Shown piece after piece: positions 42,980-50,430 of a stretch of DNA of 64,000 nt; within the stretch, counting starts at the first letter, position 1, and each line of letters begins with the position of its first letter. The position numbers and the translations under genes are program-made. The notes below the pieces were generated by a model, which was not told the DNA's origin, ran no database searches, and worked only from the letters and a program-made list of their open reading frames with translations. This stretch comes from Chryseobacterium luquanense (GTDB lineage Bacteria; Bacteroidota; Bacteroidia; Flavobacteriales; Weeksellaceae). The stretch spans positions 78,257 to 142,256 of the forward strand of contig NZ_JAOVZV010000007.1 in NCBI RefSeq assembly GCF_026460945.1, in the 5' to 3' direction.

Positions 42980-44128
42980 TTGAAAAAAGAAATTTTAAAT
43001 CCAGAAATTCAAAAATACATCAATGCAAATCTAAACGCAGATTTGCATTCTTTGTTGTTGAAAAAATCCCTGTTTCCAGAAGTTTCAATGCATGAAATTG
43101 TTCAACAAATTAAAGGAAAACAGGTTGCGCAAAAGAAATTCCCTTTTTTATTACAAGACGGAATTATTTTTCCCCCACAATTGAGTTTAGAACAATCTTC
43201 ATCAGAAAAAACGGCTGTTTATAAATCGGAAATATTAAAAGGAAAGAAATTTGTAGATTTAACAAGTGGTTTTGGGATTGATGCTTTTTATTTGTCTAAA
43301 AACTTTGATGAAATAACTTTAGTTGAACAAAATACCGACCTTTTAGAAATTGTAGAACATAATTGGAATATTTTAGGTAAAAAAGCAAAGTTTATCAATC
43401 AAAAATTAGAAAATTTTTTAAGTGAAAATAAAGATAAATTTGATGTAATTTATCTCGATCCTGCTAGAAGAGATCAGAATAAAAATAAAGTATTTCTTTT
43501 GGAAGACCTTTCGCCAAATATTTTAGAAATTCAGGAGCAGTTACTTTCAATTTCTAAAGAAGTGATTATAAAATTATCTCCATTAATAGATCTTAAATAT
43601 CTGATTTCGGTATTAAAAAATGTTTCAAAAATAGAAATTATTGCCGTTCGAAACGATGTGAAAGAGATTGTTGTTTCTCTTACTAAAAATTATTCAGGAG
43701 AAATAAATTGCAATTGTATTAATCTTGAAAGTGAAGAAAAAGCATTTAGTTTTGCAATTAATGAAGAGAAAAATGCCGAAGCAGAGTATTCCGAGCCTGA
43801 AAGATTTATTTATATTCCAAATAATGCAATTCTTAAAGCAGGAATTTTCAATTTGATTTCAAAGAAATTTGAAATTAAAAAACTGCATCCAAACACTCAT
43901 TTATATACTTCTGAAATTAAAATTGATTATTTTCCGGGGCGAACTTTAGAAATGGAAGTGATTGATTCAAAGCAAATTAAAAAGAAAGAGCAGTTTAATC
44001 TGATTTCAAAAAATTATCCGTTAAAACCTGAAGAAATTAAGAAAAAATATCAGGTAAAAGATGGGGGAGAACACTATCTTATTTTTACACAATCCAAAAA
44101 AGGTAAAATAATATTAAAATCAGTCTAA
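42980..44128 (+). CDS. Class I SAM-dependent methyltransferase with THUMP-like domain
   Basis: 382 residues from a TTG start only two bases after the DinB stop. The methyltransferase core shows FVDLTSGFGIDAFYLSK (motif I, about 91-107), TLVEQN near 113, VIYLDPARRD near 157-166 (motif IV) and IKLSPLIDLKYLI. The C-terminal part (about 290-382) resembles the THUMP-like domain of Bacteroidota RNA methyltransferases. An RNA substrate is likely; the site is unknown. Confidence 0.82.
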   Translation: MKKEILNPEIQKYINANLNADLHSLLLKKSLFPEVSMHEIVQQIKGKQVAQKKFPFLLQDGIIFPPQLSLEQSSSEKTAVYKSEILKGKKFVDLTSGFGIDAFYLSKNFDEITLVEQNTDLLEIVEHNWNILGKKAKFINQKLENFLSENKDKFDVIYLDPARRDQNKNKVFLLEDLSPNILEIQEQLLSISKEVIIKLSPLIDLKYLISVLKNVSKIEIIAVRNDVKEIVVSLTKNYSGEINCNCINLESEEKAFSFAINEEKNAEAEYSEPERFIYIPNNAILKAGIFNLISKKFEIKKLHPNTHLYTSEIKIDYFPGRTLEMEVIDSKQIKKKEQFNLISKNYPLKPEEIKKKYQVKDGGEHYLIFTQSKKGKIILKSV

Positions 44129-44133
44129 AAATG

Positions 44134-44164
44134 TTGCCGAAAAATGCAATATTTCTTACTTTTG
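44134..44164 (+). promoter_or_regulatory. Promoter of the His-rich lipoprotein gene
   Basis: TTG (44134-44136), 20-bp spacer, TACTTTTG (44157-44164): a full match to the consensus. It predicts a leader of about 65 nt. Confidence 0.7.
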
Positions 44165-44234
44165 GGCAATTAAAAATTCAGGGATTGAATCATTTAACAC
44201 AATTCCTTAAGATCTTAAAAATAAAAATCTGCAT

Positions 44235-44507
44235 ATGAAAAAATTAGTTATCTGTTTAGCTCTTGCAACTGTAGCGGTAAGCTGTAAAAAAATTCAGGCT
44301 GGAGGAAATAAAAATGTTATCAAGTTGGAAGAAGGTACAGAAAGATATTCTGATGATCATCAAGGTGGTGCAGAATCTCACGGAAGTGCACATGAAGCTG
44401 CTCCTGCTCATGCACAGCCAGCTCACGGTGCTCACGAAACTGAAGCTCCAAAAACTGATTCTACAGCTGCTGTAAAGCATGAAGAAACTGCAAAGACAGA
44501 ACACTAA
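44235..44507 (+). CDS. Small histidine- and alanine-rich lipoprotein
   Basis: 90 residues. Signal peptide with lipid-attached Cys17 (VAVSC). The rest is low-complexity, with eight His, many Ala, Glu and Pro (short repeats of the AHE and AHA type near 50-68). No known domain. Clustered His suggests metal binding in the periplasm or at the surface, which is an inference. Strong own promoter and terminator. Confidence 0.72.
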   Translation: MKKLVICLALATVAVSCKKIQAGGNKNVIKLEEGTERYSDDHQGGAESHGSAHEAAPAHAQPAHGAHETEAPKTDSTAAVKHEETAKTEH

Positions 44508-44527
44508 TTTTTCTGAAAATAAAATAA

Positions 44528-44554
44528 AAATCCTGCTTTTTGCGGGATTTTTTT
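44528..44554 (+). terminator. Terminator after the His-rich lipoprotein
   Basis: AATCCTGC pairs with GCGGGATT, then seven Ts. Confidence 0.85.
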
Positions 44555-44647
44555 GTTGAATAAACATTCAAGCACTCTAAATTAAATTAAACCTTTTTGT
44601 TTGCGGTGATAGACAATTTTTTTAATTTTAACAAAATTTAATTTACA

Positions 44648-46027
44648 ATGCAAGAAACATTAAATTACATCAACGAAAACAAACAGCGTTTTGTTGATGA
44701 ATTGTTTGAGTTACTTAGAATTCCTTCTATTTCTGCTGATCCGGCATATAGCAACGACGTTTTAAAATGTGCTGAAGTTTGTGCAGAACACCTTAAAAAT
44801 GCAGGAGCAGATAACGTTGAAGTTTGTACTACAAAAGGTTATCCTATTGTTTTTGGTGAAAAACTAATCGACGAAAAGCTTCCTACGGTTTTGGTTTATG
44901 GTCATTACGATGTACAACCTGCAGATCCTTTAGAATTGTGGAAAAAACCACCTTTTGAGCCTTATATTGAGAAAACTGAACTTCATCCTGAAGGAGCTAT
45001 TTTTGCAAGAGGTTCTGCGGATGATAAAGGACAGTTTTTTATGCAAATCAAAGCTTTTGAAGCCATGATGAAAACGAATTCTCTGCCTTGTAATGTGAAA
45101 TTTATCTTGGAAGGTGAGGAAGAAGTAGGTTCTGTAAGTTTAGGAAGTTGGGTAAATGAGAACAAAGAAAAGCTTTCTTGTGACTGTATTTTGATTTCTG
45201 ATACGCATATTTACAGCAACGAGCAACCGACTGTTACAACAGGTCTGAGAGGTTTAAGCTATGTGGAAGTTGAAGTAGAAGGGCCAAACAGAGATTTGCA
45301 TTCCGGGCTTTATGGAGGTGCAGTTCCAAACCCTATTCATGTTTTATCACGGATGATTGCTAAATTAATCGATGATGATGGGCGTATTTTAATTGATGGT
45401 TTTTATGATAATGTAGAAGCGGTTTCTGATGAAGAAAGAGCAGAAATGAATAAATTGAAAGATAATCCTGCAGAATTTAAAAAATCAATTGGTTTGAATG
45501 ATGTTGAAGGAGAAAAAGGATATACAACTTTGGAAAGAACTTCTATTCGCCCAACATTAGACTGTAACGGAATTTGGGGCGGTTATACAGGTGAAGGTGC
45601 AAAAACCGTGATTCCTTCTAAAGCTTCTGCTAAAATTTCTATGCGTTTGGTTCCTTATCAGACTCCTGAAGAGATTACAGAAAAATTCACTAAATATTTT
45701 GAGAAAATAGCTCCGGCAAATGTAAGAGTGAAAGTAACTCCTCATCATGGTGGAATGCCGTATGTTTTGCCAACAGATACAAAAGAATATTTAGCGGCTA
45801 AAAATGCTATGCAAACCGCTTTCGGGAAAGAAGTTCTTCCTTACAGAGGTGGTGGAAGTATTCCTATTACATCAATGTTTGAGCAGGTTTTAGGTGCAAA
45901 ATCTGTTTTGATGGGATTTGGTCTTGATTCTGATGCAATTCATTCACCAAATGAACATTACGGTTTGTTTAATTTCTATAAAGGAATTGAGAGTATTCCT
46001 ATGTTTTTCGAAAATTATTCGAAATAG
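44648..46027 (+). CDS. M20/M25/M40 family dipeptidase
   Basis: 459 residues, a di-zinc metallopeptidase. Ligands lie in LVYGHYDVQPADP (near 83-95, His86), GSADDKGQ (about 122-129) and EGEEEVGS (about 156-163, with the general-base Glu), and in the late HSPNEH. A dimerisation domain lies in between (about 195-330). It probably cleaves dipeptides or acyl-amino acids in the cytoplasm; no signal peptide is visible. Followed by a terminator. Confidence 0.92.
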   Translation: MQETLNYINENKQRFVDELFELLRIPSISADPAYSNDVLKCAEVCAEHLKNAGADNVEVCTTKGYPIVFGEKLIDEKLPTVLVYGHYDVQPADPLELWKKPPFEPYIEKTELHPEGAIFARGSADDKGQFFMQIKAFEAMMKTNSLPCNVKFILEGEEEVGSVSLGSWVNENKEKLSCDCILISDTHIYSNEQPTVTTGLRGLSYVEVEVEGPNRDLHSGLYGGAVPNPIHVLSRMIAKLIDDDGRILIDGFYDNVEAVSDEERAEMNKLKDNPAEFKKSIGLNDVEGEKGYTTLERTSIRPTLDCNGIWGGYTGEGAKTVIPSKASAKISMRLVPYQTPEEITEKFTKYFEKIAPANVRVKVTPHHGGMPYVLPTDTKEYLAAKNAMQTAFGKEVLPYRGGGSIPITSMFEQVLGAKSVLMGFGLDSDAIHSPNEHYGLFNFYKGIESIPMFFENYSK

Positions 46028-46057
46028 TAAAAAAACGAATTAACTTGATAAATAATG

Positions 46058-46090
46058 ATCCTTAAGAAGTTTTTCTTAAGGATTTTTTTA
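46058..46090 (+). terminator. Terminator after the M20 peptidase
   Basis: A perfect 11-bp stem (ATCCTTAAGAA with TTCTTAAGGAT) and seven Ts. Confidence 0.9.
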
Positions 46091-46163
46091 TTTTAACATT
46101 TTTTTACACTAAGATGTTTAAAGATTTTTTATATTTACATTCAAATAATTAAAAATTAAGTTT

Positions 46164-47186
46164 ATGAAAAAAATTCTATCTACTTTATTGTTGACTTCTG
46201 CAACAATGATGATGTTTGGGCAAGCTCAATCAATAGCTAATGATAATTATAACTCTTTAACTGCTGGAAATGTAGGTACTGATGTTACAGGTGCAACAGT
46301 GGGGCAAGGCGGATATTATATTGGGAATGGAACTCCAGCAGATTTTCAAATAGTAGTAATTGATGCTGCTCACGGTAACTCTTTACGATTGACTTCTGGA
46401 AATGGCGCACCACCTGCAACTGGAACAAATACTAACAATAGATTTGCATTTAAAAATATATCTACAACTGCAACAGCATCCAATAATATTTTGAGTGGTG
46501 CATTAGAATTTTATACAGGTCCAGCAACAGGTGCTGGAAAAATTCAATTTGCTCTATATGATGCTACCAATGGCATTGTAGGTATTAATTATGATTATGC
46601 TACTAAGAAAATAAGTGGTATGGGAAGATTAACACCTGTCCCAACTGCAACCGTACCATCACCTACGGCAGCTTTTTATAATATTGGTATAGGAACTTCT
46701 ACATTTGCGGCTAATACTTGGGTTTCTGTATCTTTTACTTATAATAAAACTACTGGAGCTTACACATGGACAACTCCAGAGGGAGCATTTAGTTTTAGTA
46801 ATGCAGCTTATACTTTCACTACGGGTATGACTCCTACCGAGTTTGATGTCGTTTCTCTTACTTTAGCTGGAAATACTATCGCAAATCAAGCAGCAGTTGA
46901 TAATGTTAACTTGCAATATACAAATGCAGCAACATTAGGTATTAAAGATGTTAAAACTGTTGGAAATGTAGGAATAGCGATTTCTCCTAATCCAACTTCA
47001 GATATCTTAAACATCAAAACAGACTCTAAAATCAATGCAATTTCTGTTATAGATTTTACAGGTAGAAAAGTGAATGTGAAATTAGATGGAGATAAAGTAG
47101 ATGTAAGAAGTCTTCCTGCAGGAACTTATTTAATTAACATTGAAACAAAAGATGGTATTTCTACAGAGAAATTTATTAAAAAATAA
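46164..47186 (+). CDS. T9SS-secreted protein, unknown beta-sandwich
   Basis: 340 residues. Signal peptide 1-20 (MMMFGQA), a beta-rich domain of about 230 residues rich in Thr, Asn, Gly and Ala, and a type A T9SS sorting domain from about 272 (ISPNPTSDILNIKTDSKINAISVIDFTGRKV, ending EKFIKK). The middle may be a lectin-like sandwich; no catalytic motif seen. A near-consensus -7 element, TATATTTA, lies at 46130. Similar in design to the next gene. Confidence 0.82.
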   Translation: MKKILSTLLLTSATMMMFGQAQSIANDNYNSLTAGNVGTDVTGATVGQGGYYIGNGTPADFQIVVIDAAHGNSLRLTSGNGAPPATGTNTNNRFAFKNISTTATASNNILSGALEFYTGPATGAGKIQFALYDATNGIVGINYDYATKKISGMGRLTPVPTATVPSPTAAFYNIGIGTSTFAANTWVSVSFTYNKTTGAYTWTTPEGAFSFSNAAYTFTTGMTPTEFDVVSLTLAGNTIANQAAVDNVNLQYTNAATLGIKDVKTVGNVGIAISPNPTSDILNIKTDSKINAISVIDFTGRKVNVKLDGDKVDVRSLPAGTYLINIETKDGISTEKFIKK

Positions 47187-47210
47187 TTTTTGATAATAAC
47201 ATCAATACAT

Positions 47211-47239
47211 AAAGCACTCCAATTTGGAGTGCTTTTTTT
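47211..47239 (+). terminator. Terminator after the first T9SS gene
   Basis: AAAGCACTCCAA pairs with the TTTGGAGTGCTTT arm, then a T run. Confidence 0.9.
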
Positions 47240-47369
47240 ACATAATTAATTTTCGTTTGTTGGAGATTTATGGTATTTTTAAATGTAAATTCTACTATAA
47301 GAGAATTAATAAATTATTATTTAAGAATAGAGAAAAATATATTAACTTTATCGAAAATTTAAAAATATT

Positions 47370-48338
47370 ATGAAAAAAACATTACTATCTTTAATGCTGT
47401 TGGGATCTATTTACGGAACAGCACAGATTCTTCAGCAAGAAAATTTTGATGCACTCAATACTGCTACTGCAATAGGGCAATCATCACCAGTATATGCACT
47501 TTATGGTGGTGCTGCTTCAGATTATTCTATTGTAGTTTCAGGAACTGGAAAAGCATTACAAATTTCTGTTCCCGCTACTGCAAGCGGTTATCGTTATATG
47601 TGGAAAAATGGTTTAGCAGCGGCTTGGACTACAAGAACTGCTGGGAACAATGTTTTCCAGGTTGAATATGATTATTTTACAGGAGCTGCCTCTACAAGCG
47701 ATAATGGCGGTGGAATAGAAGTTATTGATGATCCTGCAGGAAAGGTTTTTTGTGGATTAACAGTACATCAAGCTACTAAAACTGTTCTTGGACTATATAC
47801 TACATCTACTGGTACAAATTCTAGTACAGATGTTGGTGCTGGTACAACTCCAGCAGCTGTAACATTACCTGCAAATACATGGGTGAGACTTGGATTTGCT
47901 TATAATGCGACAAATGGTACAGTAACGTTTAAAGGTCCCGGATTTTCAAAAGTAATTACAGGGACATTGATTACATCACCAGCTGAAATAGATTATGCAG
48001 CTTACGATTTGGTTGGAACTAATACGGTTACATCTACTCATTTGTTTGATAATATGATAGCGAGAGCAGTAGCAACAGAAAGCTTAAATTTAGCAACAAG
48101 TGATGTGGTATTAAAAGAACAGTCTGTATCTATATTCCCAAGTCCTGCAAATGATTTTATTACTGTAGAATCTAAAGCAAAAATTTTAAATGCTTACATT
48201 TATGATATGACGGGAGTAAGATCTGATGCTAACTTTGCAGATGGCAAAGTAGATGTAAGAAAATTACCAAGTGGAGTTTACATGCTGGGTTTAAAAACAG
48301 AAAATGGTTTATTGACCAAAAAATTCATCAAAAAATAG
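47370..48338 (+). CDS. T9SS-secreted protein, paralogue of the previous gene
   Basis: 322 residues. Signal peptide 1-19 (GSIYGTAQ), a beta-rich region beginning QQENFDALNTATAIG, with LPANTWVRLGFAYNATNGTVTFKGPGF matching FAANTWVSVSFTYNKTTGAYTW of the previous gene, and a T9SS sorting domain from about 253 (IFPSPANDFITVESKAKILNAYIYDMTG, ending KKFIKK). Both genes probably arose by duplication. The usual PNP of the sorting domain is PSP here. Function unknown. Confidence 0.82.
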   Translation: MKKTLLSLMLLGSIYGTAQILQQENFDALNTATAIGQSSPVYALYGGAASDYSIVVSGTGKALQISVPATASGYRYMWKNGLAAAWTTRTAGNNVFQVEYDYFTGAASTSDNGGGIEVIDDPAGKVFCGLTVHQATKTVLGLYTTSTGTNSSTDVGAGTTPAAVTLPANTWVRLGFAYNATNGTVTFKGPGFSKVITGTLITSPAEIDYAAYDLVGTNTVTSTHLFDNMIARAVATESLNLATSDVVLKEQSVSIFPSPANDFITVESKAKILNAYIYDMTGVRSDANFADGKVDVRKLPSGVYMLGLKTENGLLTKKFIKK

Positions 48339-48361
48339 TAGCTTATTAAATACATTATAAA

Positions 48362-48396
48362 AAATCGTTCTTTTTGGAACGATTTTTTTTTTTTTT
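48362..48396 (+). terminator. Terminator after the second T9SS gene (duplicated copy)
   Basis: AAATCGTTC pairs with GAACGATTT and is followed by 13 or more Ts. The second copy at 48531-48560 has lost complementarity in its outer stem. Confidence 0.85.
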
Positions 48397-48458
48397 GAAT
48401 GCATTGTGAATAATTTTTTTTGTTTATTTAAAAAATAAATAAAATGAAAATATTAAAC

Positions 48459-48500
48459 ATGAAAAAAATAGGGTTAATTGGTATATGTGCCTTTTTTTGA
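48459..48500 (+). pseudogene. Remnant of the 5' end of a tail-fibre-like gene
   Basis: ATG followed by 12 codons (MKKIGLIGICAFF) and a stop. It matches the signal-peptide start of the next gene (MKKIALLAICALF) and that at 49641 (MKKIFLLAACALF), then decays into A/T runs before the second repeat copy. A frameshift in the T run at 48492 could have ended it. Confidence 0.65.
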
Positions 48501-48630
48501 AATTTTTTATTTTAAAAATAAATAAAAAAAAATCGTACTTTTTGGAACTATTTTTTTTTTTTTTGTTTCAATGCATTGTGAATAATTTTTTTTGTATATT
48601 TAAAAACTAAATAACATCAAAATATTAACC

Positions 48631-49428
48631 ATGAAAAAAATCGCTTTACTGGCTATCTGTGCCTTGTTTTCAAATTCTTTATTTTCACAACAGTGGGATG
48701 GACCTCAAAATTTTACGGATCCTATTTCCAGAAATGGAAAAGTAAGTATTGGTCCTACTATTGGTAATTCTTTAGTTAATATTGGGGGGCACTTAAGATT
48801 AGCTTATTTTCAGGAAAACTTAATTGCAGGCAGTGACAGTCCTCGTTTGTATTTCGGATATAAATCGACAAGAGGTAACCTGTCTGCAGATTCATATTTT
48901 ACCATGCAGTATTTAAATGATGATCAAAACGGGATGGCAATAAGTACAAACCCGGGATTGTATATCTTTCCGTCATTTGAAAATACTAACATTTCAGGTA
49001 TAATTGATGAAAGACATAAAATATTTTATGTCTCCTACCTGAATGGAAAAATTGGGATGGGTACTAATGCAATAAACCAGTCAAGCGGAGATGGATATCG
49101 TCTCTTCGTTAAAGACGGCATCAAAACCGAAAAAGTGAAAGTAGAAATTGCAGCCAATAATGGTTGGGCAGATTATGTTTTCAAGAAAGATTATAAACTG
49201 ATGTCTTTAAATGACTTGCAATCTTACATTAATGAAAAAGGTCATTTACCAGAAATTCCTACCACGGAAGAAGCTATTGCTAACGGTATTGAACTTAAAG
49301 AAATGAATATTCTTTTGCTTAAAAAAATAGAAGAACTTACTTTATACACGTTACAACAGCAAAAAAATATTGATGAACAGAATATCCGTATCGAAATGCT
49401 TGAGAAGAAAATAAATACATCTAAGTAA
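48631..49428 (+). CDS. Secreted tail-fibre-like protein with conserved C-terminus
   Basis: 265 residues. Signal peptide 1-19 (SNSLFSQ), variable N-terminal beta-rich part (20-150), then a conserved segment (about 152-235: YRLFVKDGIKTEKVKVEI, NNGWADYVFKKDYKLM, LNDLQSYINEKGHLPEIPTTEEAIANGIELKEMNILLLKKIEELTLY) and a C-terminal coiled coil. In Bacteroidota this layout is often annotated as tail-fibre protein. The last part has a close copy in 49641. No T9SS sorting domain. Exposed on the cell surface is likely but not shown. Confidence 0.8.
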   Translation: MKKIALLAICALFSNSLFSQQWDGPQNFTDPISRNGKVSIGPTIGNSLVNIGGHLRLAYFQENLIAGSDSPRLYFGYKSTRGNLSADSYFTMQYLNDDQNGMAISTNPGLYIFPSFENTNISGIIDERHKIFYVSYLNGKIGMGTNAINQSSGDGYRLFVKDGIKTEKVKVEIAANNGWADYVFKKDYKLMSLNDLQSYINEKGHLPEIPTTEEAIANGIELKEMNILLLKKIEELTLYTLQQQKNIDEQNIRIEMLEKKINTSK

Positions 49429-49640
49429 TTCAGTAGTTAATCAATTAATTAAAAAAAACTTTCCAATTAATTTCTGTCATTTTGAGTAATAAATGTCAGT
49501 GTAGTTGTCATTATTCTTTGATACAGCACTCATGTGGGTTAAATAATTCAGTAATCTGTTAAAGAATGAATATTTTTTAGCTGCGAACATTTACGTAAAA
49601 CTCAGTATTAAAACAATAACTAAATCATAAAATTTATACC

Positions 49641-50426
49641 ATGAAAAAAATCTTTCTATTGGCAGCGTGTGCCTTATTTTCAAATGCTTTATTCGCTCAG
49701 CAATGGGATGGACCGCAAACTACTTCAGATCATATTTACAGAAGGGGAAATGTAAGTATCGGAACTGGTACCAACATTGATAAACTAAATGTTGGTGCAG
49801 GAAATATTAGAATATTGTATGATAGCAGGATAGCTCCTAATGTAAGAAATAGCTTAATCTTTGGAAATGGTCGACAAGAAGAAATCGATTTTTATATTAC
49901 GAAGCTTGCAAAAGGTCTGCATATTTATCCTCTTTATTTGCAATTAGATAACAATATTGCACCACCAACATTTTATATTTCAAATTCCTCAAAAATTGGT
50001 ATGGGAACATATGAGGTAGACTGTTCAAGCTGCCAAGAATATCGTCTTTTCGTAAAAGACGGCATTAAAACCGAAAGAATAAAAGTAGAAATCGCTGCCA
50101 ATAACGGTTGGGCAGATTATGTTTTCAATAAAGACTATAAGCTTATGCCATTAAATGATTTGCAAGCTTATATTTCTGATAAAGGACATTTACCAGAAGT
50201 TCCTACCACAGAAGAAGCGATTGCTAATGGTATTGAGCTTAAAGAAATGAATATTCTTTTGCTTAAAAAAGTAGAGGAACTGACGTTGTATTTGATCGAT
50301 CAGAACAAAATCAATCAAAATCAAAAAATAGAATTAGAATCAAATCGAAGAGAAATCGACGATATGAAAAACAAGCTTAATTCTTTGCTTATCAATCAAA
50401 ATAATTTGTCTAATAATAAAAAATGA
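49641..50426 (+). CDS. Secreted tail-fibre-like protein, paralogue
   Basis: 261 residues. Signal peptide 1-19 (SNALFAQ), shorter variable part (20-135) different from the previous gene, then the same C-terminal segment with high identity at protein and DNA level, ending in a longer Asn/Gln-rich coiled coil. The N-terminal half diverged while the C-terminal half was kept. The metalloprotease gene follows after 4 bp, so the two are co-transcribed and perhaps act together. Confidence 0.8.
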   Translation: MKKIFLLAACALFSNALFAQQWDGPQTTSDHIYRRGNVSIGTGTNIDKLNVGAGNIRILYDSRIAPNVRNSLIFGNGRQEEIDFYITKLAKGLHIYPLYLQLDNNIAPPTFYISNSSKIGMGTYEVDCSSCQEYRLFVKDGIKTERIKVEIAANNGWADYVFNKDYKLMPLNDLQAYISDKGHLPEVPTTEEAIANGIELKEMNILLLKKVEELTLYLIDQNKINQNQKIELESNRREIDDMKNKLNSLLINQNNLSNNKK

Positions 50427-50430
50427 AAAT

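Larger units (their letters stand above)
48361..48630 (+). repeat. Tandem duplication of a terminator-promoter-start segment (about 170 bp unit)
   Basis: The 292-bp gap before 48631 holds two copies of one segment. Copy 1 (48361-48460) and copy 2 (48529-48632) share, in order, a hairpin beginning AATCGT, a long T run, ATGCATTGTGAATAATTTTTTTT, an AT-rich leader and ATGAAAAAAAT. Copy 2 leads into the intact gene; copy 1 leads into the remnant at 48459. Confidence 0.8.

Noticed and set aside
48631..50426. Prophage, because of tail-fibre-like proteins
   Set aside because: Both have Sec signal peptides and no phage structural, integrase or lysis genes are nearby.
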